From Beroe forskalii (Eukaryota; Ctenophora; Nuda; Beroida; Beroidae), in contig WFMF01000567.1 in assembly GCA_011033025.1 (NCBI GenBank), positions 1 to 64,000 of the forward strand: a stretch of DNA of 64,000 bases, written 5' to 3'. A program made the position numbers and the translations under genes. This document shows, piece by piece, positions 57,736 through 64,000 of the stretch (its first letter is position 1; the number at the start of each line of letters is the position of its first letter). Below the pieces are notes generated by a model, which was not told the origin of the DNA, searched no databases, and was given only the letters and a program-made list of their open reading frames with translations.

Positions 57736-58145
57736 GGGCAAACAAAATAGATGCTCTTGACTGACTGGCATAATAAAAGATTCAATTTTCAAATGAAGAA
57801 GAGTATGTCACCTCTTAGAGGGAAGTTAATTTAATTGTTCAAAATTTATCCAGTCGGTATTTAGGTTTTTTTTTATTGCTCTTACTTTTTATATGCTTGC
57901 AATTAGGAATGTAGTAGACTTGAATTGAATTGAATATAAATTAATCATGTGAGGTGTCTTGTGTTTATTCCATTTATCTTTGCAATGAGCAAGTAAATCA
58001 ACAAGTTAGTTAATTGATTTTAAGCTGTTGGCTTTTTGATAGTTTTTGGTGTGCATTATTACCTACATAATACTATATTATCTGGGGTTGCATTTTTCAT
58101 GCTATGTTTTTAAATCAGAATTTGGCCTTGTTTTCTAATCTCATT

Positions 58146-58266
58146 TATCCCTACAATTAGAGGGCATGTGTTGCTAGTTTTTAGGTTTTAACGTATTTTA
58201 TTTCACTAATTTATTCAAAGTAACACATTGTATGTATATTTAGAAGTAATTAATTAATTAATTATT
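58146..58266. promoter_or_regulatory. UTP6 upstream block shared with BMS1
   Basis: TATCCCT, AGAGGGCATGTGTTGCTAGT, TTTTAGGTTTTAACGTATTT, CACTAATTTATTCAAAGTAA and AAGTAATTAATTAATTA follow the same order as upstream of BMS1. The BMS1 version has roughly 120 extra bp bounded by two ACACATTKTATGT words. Confidence 0.4.
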
Positions 58267-58398
58267 CCATACTCTCATGCCGAGATGATTATTAGCTGAA
58301 TGCTATCATTCCAATAACTTCTGTATATCTACAAGTATCTTATCTTACAGTTACATGGTTTGAATTTATAATTATTAACTAACTGAGATTTTGAAGCT

Positions 58399-60009
58399 AT
58401 GGCAGAAGTTGTTCAAAGTCATATTGAGGACACATTACCTGAAGTATATGAACTCCAGCAGTTAGGTATTTTTTCACCTAATGAAGCCAAATCAATAATC
58501 AGAGATCGCACAAAATTTGAATACATGATGAGGAGGAGAATATCAAAAAAGCAAGATATATTGAGATTCATTGACTTTGAATTGAAATTAGAAAAGCTTA
58601 AGCAACATCGCATCACCAAAATGGGGCTACAAGACATAAGTGAAGGGGCTCGATATAAAGGTATGCAAAGGATTCATTTCTTATTTCAGAAGTGTCTAAA
58701 GAAGAATAAGAGTGATATATCCCTATGGATGAGATATATCAAGTATTGTGAAGAAATCAAGAGTCATAGATCCCTTGGACTTGCCTTTTCTCAGGGACTT
58801 AAACATAATCCAAATTGTGTGAAGATGTGGATCATGAGTGCAAAAAATGAGATGGAAGCAAATAAGAATATTTCTGCTGCTCGGCTCATATTTCTTCAGG
58901 GTTTGAAATTTAATCCTGATTCTGCCCATATGTGGACTGAATATTTTAGACTAGAAGTTTTATATGCTGAAAAACTTCAGAAAAGACAGCAGTTAATGAG
59001 TTTGAATGATAAGTCATTGAATGAAGATGGAGCTCACAAAGATAATTTTTTGGATTATAAGACAGCCAAAATTGTTTTCAAAAATGCCCTTGAGAATATG
59101 AAATTTTCTCTGAAGATCATCTCTGACTTTGTCAGCATTGCAAATATTGCAGAAAATGGATCCATGTTAATGCAATTCATTCTTGAGTCAACACTTAGAA
59201 GATACCCAGAAAATTCAGATATATGGGTTAAAATGGCTGAGTTTGTCATTGCAACTGACCCTAAGTCTGCAGAAGAGATTCTACTTGTTGCTGTGAAGTC
59301 ATTGCAGAGCATGGAATGTCTCAAAAATGTTATTCACTTTGTTTTGAAACATAAAGAAAAATTTGTGGACTATAAGTCATCTATATCAAGATTCTGTGGT
59401 GACATTGGAAGAATTTCTATGGAAGACACACATTCTGCTGTTGAACTTGCACAAATACTTGTAGATAATTCATTTAACTCTGTTTCTAATGAAATAATTT
59501 CCTTAGCCCAAGAAAAGTTTCCAAATAATAAGTCACTATGGATGTTCAGAATTAACTACTTATCAGTTAATCCCATTAAAGATCTAGAAAAGGCTCTTGA
59601 TGAGATCCCTAGTGATATAGATATTTGGATACAGTATCTTGCTATTTTATCATCAGTTGATGCTGAGAAGTGTAGAAAGAAATGGGAATTGGTTATCCTG
59701 GAACATTTCCATGAATCCCTCATAATACATTACTTTGAATTCATTTATAGCACCTGTGGCTTTGCTGAACTCCATAAAGCTTTCAATACTTTGGAAAACA
59801 ATAAGACCATACCAGAATCAGGATTGAAGAGTTTTCTCAAGTTTCAGATTTTAAATAATTGTAATACTGAATCCATATGTACAACCTTCAACTCATTAAC
59901 AGAAAGGTTCAACACCAGTTGTAATTGGCAGTGGTATTTAGAATATTGCCAAGAACACTGTCCAGAAAAGCTTATGTCAGTATCATGGAAGAATGCTAAA
60001 AGTATTTGA
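58399..60009 (+). CDS. UTP6: UTP6, U3 snoRNP / SSU-processome HAT-repeat protein
   Basis: A nucleolar component of the UtpB complex of the SSU processome, needed for 18S rRNA maturation. One uninterrupted frame gives 536 residues (human 597). The N-terminal UTP6 domain is evident: MAEVVQSHIEDTLPEVYELQ, then LGIFSPNEAKSII and the conserved FEYMMRRR (39-47). Half-a-TPR (HAT) repeats follow, for example LWMRYIKYCEE (109-119), MWIMSAKNEMEA (143-154) and MWTEYFRLEVLYAEKL (178-193). The C-terminus reaches the region where relatives end (WQWYLEYCQEHCPEKLMSVS), so it appears full length. The start has a purine at -3 and G at +4. AATAAA lies at 60069-60074, 60 bp after the stop. It is intronless, while BMS1 next door has at least 18 exons. 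It is head-to-tail with GLRX, FANCL and TSEN2. Confidence 0.93.
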   Translation: MAEVVQSHIEDTLPEVYELQQLGIFSPNEAKSIIRDRTKFEYMMRRRISKKQDILRFIDFELKLEKLKQHRITKMGLQDISEGARYKGMQRIHFLFQKCLKKNKSDISLWMRYIKYCEEIKSHRSLGLAFSQGLKHNPNCVKMWIMSAKNEMEANKNISAARLIFLQGLKFNPDSAHMWTEYFRLEVLYAEKLQKRQQLMSLNDKSLNEDGAHKDNFLDYKTAKIVFKNALENMKFSLKIISDFVSIANIAENGSMLMQFILESTLRRYPENSDIWVKMAEFVIATDPKSAEEILLVAVKSLQSMECLKNVIHFVLKHKEKFVDYKSSISRFCGDIGRISMEDTHSAVELAQILVDNSFNSVSNEIISLAQEKFPNNKSLWMFRINYLSVNPIKDLEKALDEIPSDIDIWIQYLAILSSVDAEKCRKKWELVILEHFHESLIIHYFEFIYSTCGFAELHKAFNTLENNKTIPESGLKSFLKFQILNNCNTESICTTFNSLTERFNTSCNWQWYLEYCQEHCPEKLMSVSWKNAKSI

Positions 60010-60434
60010 TATATATTTATTATTTAAGTTCATGGAATGTGTCTTAAATACTGCTCTGTTTTCATTCAAATAAATGAGTAAATGGTCCTACTATGATGAC
60101 AAAGGATATAAATCAGCCATAATCCTTTAAATTGATTTTTATCCATCTATTTTTAAATTTTGAGTAATGTATTGAGTATTTTATATTTGGAGATTTCTAT
60201 TGTCTGAATTACCTTTACACATCTAGAATCTAGATGCTTTAATGTTTTGCCAATTGTAGCTTTAACAGCAATTTAGCATTAAGTGAAAGTTTGGAACCCT
60301 TTGATATTTTGATACCTTTGATACTGATTTTACTAATTTCATCAGTGAAAATGATTATAGATTTTCATTCATCTCTACTTGACCAGCTAAAATTTGTAAC
60401 CCTTATATAATGATTTGAGGTTCTGTTTGATAAA

Positions 60435-61254
60435 ATGGCCCAAGCATTTGTTGATGGCGGCATCAAAGGAAGTGAAGGAAACAAAGTTTTCATGATAAGC
60501 AAAAGCTATTGCCCCTTCTGTACCAAAGCCAAGGATGCTCTCTCTTCAGCAGGATTTACTAACATTTGTCAAATACTAGATACTTAGATATTATGACTGA
60601 TTTTATTAGTGTAGTATACCAATATTATTCTGCAATATTCTATGTGTATAACTAGTATCCATTCAAATATAAACTGATTGCAAAGAATGTATGGTTGACA
60701 GTTGTAGTTTCTAGTAAATCTTACACTATAATCCTCTAACCATAGTTCATAGTTATTATACTATTGCTAACACAACCCCATAATTGATATTTATTAGGTA
60801 TTTATTATTTATAATTGATATTGGATTTCAATATTTCAGAAGATAACTTAATTTGAAAGAAAAAAGTATATTTTTGCATTCCAAAAATATCAAATGTGCA
60901 TACTCATAAATCATTAGCTCCATCATTTATGATTGATTGATTGATGGCAATTTTATTAGTTGGCTGCCTATTTACCAAGTTTTTAAGCATTTAGTATGCC
61001 TTGCAAAGAAGTGAAAATGTGTGTAATAAATTATAACCTTCATGTCTACATATCATATTATGTTACCAGGATTTACTGCTGCGGACATGCATATTGAGGA
61101 AATAGAAGATAATCCTGATTGTAATGCAATCCAAGATTACTGCCAGAAGTTAACTGGGGCTAGATCTGTGCCCAGAGTATGGGTTAGTGGAAAGTTTGTG
61201 GGAGGAGGTGATGATGTGGCTGCTGCAGTCAAGAAGGGAACACTGAAGAAGTAG
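60435..61254 (+). CDS. GLRX: Glutaredoxin, interrupted by a TSD-flanked insert
   Basis: A GSH-dependent dithiol oxidoreductase. Two parts, 60435-60552 and 61070-61254, join to a 100-residue protein starting MAQAFVDGGIKG. It has the active site SYCPFC, the cis-proline motif ARSVPRVWVSG and the glutathione-binding GGGDD, and ends KKGTLKK, the length of GLRX1. No GT donor exists at the join: the left part ends GCAG followed by GATTTACT, and the right part follows ACCAG and begins GATTTACT. The word CAGGATTTACT is thus present on both sides (60550-60560 and 61067-61077) of a 506-bp insert. Without removal of the insert the protein stops after GFTNICQILDT. Either this is an intron with GA-AG ends, a recent insertion into an intronless gene, or a pseudogene. 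All key residues are intact. Confidence 0.78.
60561..61066. mobile_element. 506-bp insert in glutaredoxin, flanked by CAGGATTTACT
   Basis: The sequence between the two CAGGATTTACT words is AT-rich, begins AACATTTGTCAAATACTAG and ends CATATTATGTTAC. I see no convincing terminal inverted repeats, no poly(A) tail and no coding sequence. The 11-bp direct repeat suggests target-site duplication. Confidence 0.55.
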
Positions 61255-62034
61255 TGTTATCTAATTAGCAAATTCTAAATTCTTTTTCCTATTTTAGGCT
61301 TGATTTTCCAAAGTTTATACAAAATTATTTTATCAAATCTTTATATGTCCTAAAGTTTTAATAATCTAGAATTTCAAATTTTCACTGAAACACTATCTAT
61401 GAACTTATCAGTTGTTACTAGTCAGTACCTAATAGGGTTTTGTGAAGAGATAATCACTATTAGCACGTCCATGTTCATATGTTATCATTTTTGGTGCCTA
61501 TATTTAATTGCTGATAATATATATTTTCAATATCACAATATCATCATCAAGTGAGTTTTATTTAAGACTTTGAAGGTTTAAAGGCTAAGAAAGATGTCAG
61601 CTTGGTGGTCCGCAATTCTGACAGGTTTTTAAATATAATAGTCGAGAAATATATAGTAAAATCAAATTATCCAGGAAAAGGCCAGAGTAATGTTTGATAT
61701 CAATGTGAATTTATCTTGGTAATGACCCTGTCGTATTTCTGCTGATGAATGGATTTTAGTTTGTCCAAAATTTTCTTAAATCTTCTTTTTCTGATCCCTT
61801 CATGTCAATTTTATTTGAACAAACTAAAATCCACAGGTTATAATTGTACTTGCATTAATGCACTATACCACTTGAAGAATTTTGATTCGCAAATCGTAAT
61901 ACATGAAACTAACAATTATTAGTATGGAAGAAATTCGGTTGACCTCAGTCATTAATACATTCTACACAGGTCACGCCTTTGTAGGTTATGGAAGGAAACG
62001 TTTCTTTAGATAATATAGTTCAAATATCTTACTG
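61255..62034. other. GLRX-FANCL intergenic spacer
   Basis: From 61417 on, this is the inverted counterpart of 46882-47528 upstream of FANCL copy 1. It is conserved through short indels, for example GAAGAGATAATCACTATTAG and TATGGAAGGAAACG. 61255-61416 is unique. Confidence 0.7.
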
Positions 62035-63105
62035 ATGAACATACAAATGACAGCATTACTGTCTCAACCTCAACTCGTACCTGTGAAGGAGCAATGCTTG
62101 ACTGGCTTCATTAGTCTGTCTGATCAAACCGAGTATTACCTATCAGTAGATTACAGCAGTAATTTACCCTCAGTTGAATTAGATGAGGAACTTCAAGCAA
62201 AACTTGACCAACATCCAGGCAAGCTAAAATCCATTTTAGAAAAGTCTACTTCTGCTGCAGAATTTGTAAACAGTTTGATTGATTTCCTGGAGGAAGTACT
62301 AGCTAAACCTACTGATAAGCAACACCTATTGATTCTCATCAGGCAAATCGCTAATTTGCCATCAGAGTCGATCAAGTCAGTTGACAATGACCTTAAGCAA
62401 ATAACATTAAAGGAAGTTGATGAGAGTGGAAGGGCACATTTCTTAAGCATACAGATTGATAGCAAGACCCCCACCCTTGTATGCGATTTACCTGAGTCTC
62501 TTAACTTACCACAAAGTGAATTGTGGTCTTGTCAAGAAGTTTTGAAACAATTCAAGACAATAATATCCCAATATCAGCCATTGTGGGATGCTTTAGATGA
62601 CATTGATGATAATAGTTGGGTTATTGAACCTGAACCTTACAGTCGCAGTGCCCTCCATCGAAGATTTGTAATCAAGGAAGATGTGAGTATGATAGTTACA
62701 TTGGATGCCACTCAACCCACGTCATTGCCAAGGTGTAGGTTCCTTGGCTCAGCTAAAGCAATACAACCCTTACAAAATGTGCTGGATGAGAAGGGAGAGG
62801 AACTTTGGGACCCTGCTCAGAGTGTCCTTGAGAACATCTCTGATATACTTCAAGTGGAACTTCCCTCTAAACCCAGTGATGAAAATGAAAAGATCAACAT
62901 CGAATGTGGGGTTTGTTACTGCTATGAAATGATGGATCAAATACCAGAAATCAGCTGCAACAATGATTCCTGTAGACAACTTTATCACGTCGGTTGCTTG
63001 GTGGAGTGGTTTAAGGGTCTCCCTCATGTTAGGCAGAGTTTTGGAACTGTTTTTGGTGAATGTCCCTACTGTAGCAAACCGATGCATGTGCAAGCAGTTC
63101 TTTAA
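62035..63105 (+). CDS. FANCL: FANCL, Fanconi anaemia E3 ubiquitin ligase (copy 2)
   Basis: A 356-residue intronless second copy of the FANCL gene at 45811-46881, in inverted orientation. It is intact: the URD core ([18 protein letters not shown]) and the zinc-finger region from residue 291 (CGVC, C-x4-C, YHVGC, ECPYC) are complete. The 12 differences from copy 1 are mostly conservative (D/E, V/L, I/L, T/S), with Q/E, T/A, N/D, Q/K, S/P, K/N and A/G among the others. Several cluster in residues 33-57. The open frame is preserved despite visible divergence, which suggests both copies have been under constraint or split recently. It is preceded by GLRX and followed by TSEN2 copy 2, all on the same strand. 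Confidence 0.95.
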   Translation: MNIQMTALLSQPQLVPVKEQCLTGFISLSDQTEYYLSVDYSSNLPSVELDEELQAKLDQHPGKLKSILEKSTSAAEFVNSLIDFLEEVLAKPTDKQHLLILIRQIANLPSESIKSVDNDLKQITLKEVDESGRAHFLSIQIDSKTPTLVCDLPESLNLPQSELWSCQEVLKQFKTIISQYQPLWDALDDIDDNSWVIEPEPYSRSALHRRFVIKEDVSMIVTLDATQPTSLPRCRFLGSAKAIQPLQNVLDEKGEELWDPAQSVLENISDILQVELPSKPSDENEKINIECGVCYCYEMMDQIPEISCNNDSCRQLYHVGCLVEWFKGLPHVRQSFGTVFGECPYCSKPMHVQAVL

Positions 63106-63665
63106 TCTTCTTCACCAAACTATTATTATTATTCCCAAATTTCAATCTTTGTTTGTACCTATTTTGAATTTTCTATTAAGGTATATTTTCTTTGAAGGTA
63201 TGTTCTCACGTACTTATTTGCATCAACCTAACAATTTTGAACTTAAATATACTGTGAATATTTCTGCATCATCATGACGCCATCATGATAATGTAGCTAA
63301 GTAGGTAATGATATGATTCAATTTACCAGTGTGTTGAAATTCAATTTCACAAAGTGCTCTTAAGCAAAGCGAGTTACAAATTGAAACACATTTTATAATT
63401 GTCGAAGACAGTAACATGATGATATTGACAAAATGATCCAGTTCCACTCCTTTATAAAGGAGTGGAACTGGATCATTTTGTCAATATCATCATGTTACTC
63501 GTCTTCTGACGATTGGGTATGAACTTACCCATGAAACTTAAAGTAAAGACAATTAACCTTGTGTTTTAATTTGTTTGTATGATTCAATTTAAAAAGTTTC
63601 AAATTGAAGTATATAATTTACATGCTGACTTATTAAGTTTTACAACTACCTTCAGTTAATGCATT
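63106..63665. other. FANCL-TSEN2 intergenic spacer (copy 2)
   Basis: The first 200 bp resembles the left copy. From about 63325 to the TSEN2 start the sequence is not shared and contains the palindrome at 63411-63498. Confidence 0.6.
63411..63498. mobile_element. 88-bp perfect palindrome (fold-back element)
   Basis: GTAACATGATGATATTGACA runs inward to CACTCCTTTA, and the exact reverse complement follows without spacer (centre 63454/63455). Beyond the perfect arms, GTCGAAGACA and TCGTCTTCTGAC continue the symmetry imperfectly. It is absent from the other duplication arm, so it inserted after the duplication or was lost there. Confidence 0.92.
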
Positions 63666-64000
63666 ATGAGCCAAGAAGAAGAGGCAGTAATGTCAGCTTC
63701 CGAAGAAAATCCTTCTGACACTGAACCAACTCCTCCAGACACTGGTATCAGGGAAGTGCCGTTATCAGAAATCACTTCTGTAGGAGGGAGAAGAAGTAGC
63801 AAAAAGAGGAAGTTCTCAGCACCCCCACCAACTAACCTTGCAAGAAACATCCCCAGTATTCTGACACCGAGTGCTCCTGGTGAGGTCATCATCAGCAACC
63901 CTCATGACGCTGCTGCAGTGTACATGTCAGGTTGTTTTGGGAAATGGTCTGAATCCAAAGGACCTCCAGCAGGGTTCTCAGGTGAGGCTGAGTACCTTAT
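63666..64000 (+). CDS. TSEN2: TSEN2, tRNA-intron endonuclease subunit (copy 2), truncated by window
   Basis: A second copy of the gene at 44619-45446, in inverted orientation. Only the first 111 codons lie in the window, so the catalytic triad cannot be checked. The N-terminus MSQEEEAVMSASEENPSDTE and the basic SSKKRKF stretch are kept. Differences from copy 1 include A/V at 8, T/N at 15, S/P at 23, CV/SI at 64-65 and L/S at 105. The frame is open to the window edge. Confidence 0.9.
   Translation, partial: MSQEEEAVMSASEENPSDTEPTPPDTGIREVPLSEITSVGGRRSSKKRKFSAPPPTNLARNIPSILTPSAPGEVIISNPHDAAAVYMSGCFGKWSESKGPPAGFSGEAEYL

Larger units (their letters stand above)
61417..64000 (+). repeat. Right arm of the large inverted FANCL-TSEN2 duplication
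   Basis: Begins at ACTAGT (61417) and continues beyond the window end. It carries FANCL copy 2 and the start of TSEN2 copy 2. The FANCL-TSEN2 spacer is longer than in the left arm (560 versus 364 bp) because of non-shared sequence that includes an 88-bp perfect palindrome. Confidence 0.92.

Overview
The window is nuclear DNA of an invertebrate animal. It is AT-rich, carries GT-AG introns of 0.1-5 kb, and holds metazoan housekeeping genes, a secreted cystine-knot protein and many small TIR or fold-back DNA elements. The genes I recognise do not fix the phylum; a marine invertebrate is only an impression. There are no bacterial features and no CRISPR array.

Layout. (1) 0-2.3 kb: the last five exons of a signal peptide peptidase (HM13-type) on +. 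(2) 2.3-30.5 kb: gene-poor and repeat-rich. It holds a 1.4 kb TIR element with a TA duplication (8.28-9.69 kb), a 0.73 kb element with a TA duplication (12.14-12.86 kb), a 1.18 kb hAT-type element with an exact 8-bp TSD (25.64-26.82 kb), a ~500-bp direct duplication (23.3 and 24.3 kb), small MITEs and several minisatellites. (3) 30.7-31.76 kb: a three-exon gene for a small secreted CTCK cystine-knot protein. (4) 36.9-50.65 kb: at least 18 exons of the ribosome-biogenesis GTPase BMS1 on +, ending just before a 100-N assembly gap. (5) Inside the 5.3-kb intron 15 of BMS1, on the opposite strand, lie two intact intronless genes, FANCL and TSEN2. (6) 50.8-58.1 kb: one unassigned exon-like ORF, a 0.6-kb fold-back element, a degenerate satellite family and hairpins. 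(7) 58.4-64 kb: an intronless + strand series UTP6, glutaredoxin (split by a TSD-flanked insert), a second FANCL and a second TSEN2, the last cut by the window end.

The FANCL-TSEN2 pair thus occurs twice as a large inverted duplication: 44.6-47.53 kb on -, and 61.42 to beyond 64.0 kb on +. The two FANCL proteins differ at 12 of 356 residues. The spacer of about 13.9 kb contains the 3' exons of BMS1 plus UTP6 and GLRX.

Functions: BMS1 and UTP6 both belong to the SSU processome (18S rRNA maturation). TSEN2 is the tRNA-intron endonuclease subunit, FANCL the E3 ligase of the Fanconi pathway, SPP an ER intramembrane protease.

The most unusual signal is tandem amplification of 3' splice sites. 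The BMS1 exon 18 acceptor plus its first ~23 exonic bases is repeated 24 times. The CTCK gene shows two independent acceptor duplications, of 150 bp and 37 bp. Other points worth attention are a cluster of seven identical TTACGTAA-containing 15-mers in a BMS1 intron, a ~100-bp sequence shared by the upstream regions of BMS1 and UTP6, and the non-GT junction in the glutaredoxin gene.
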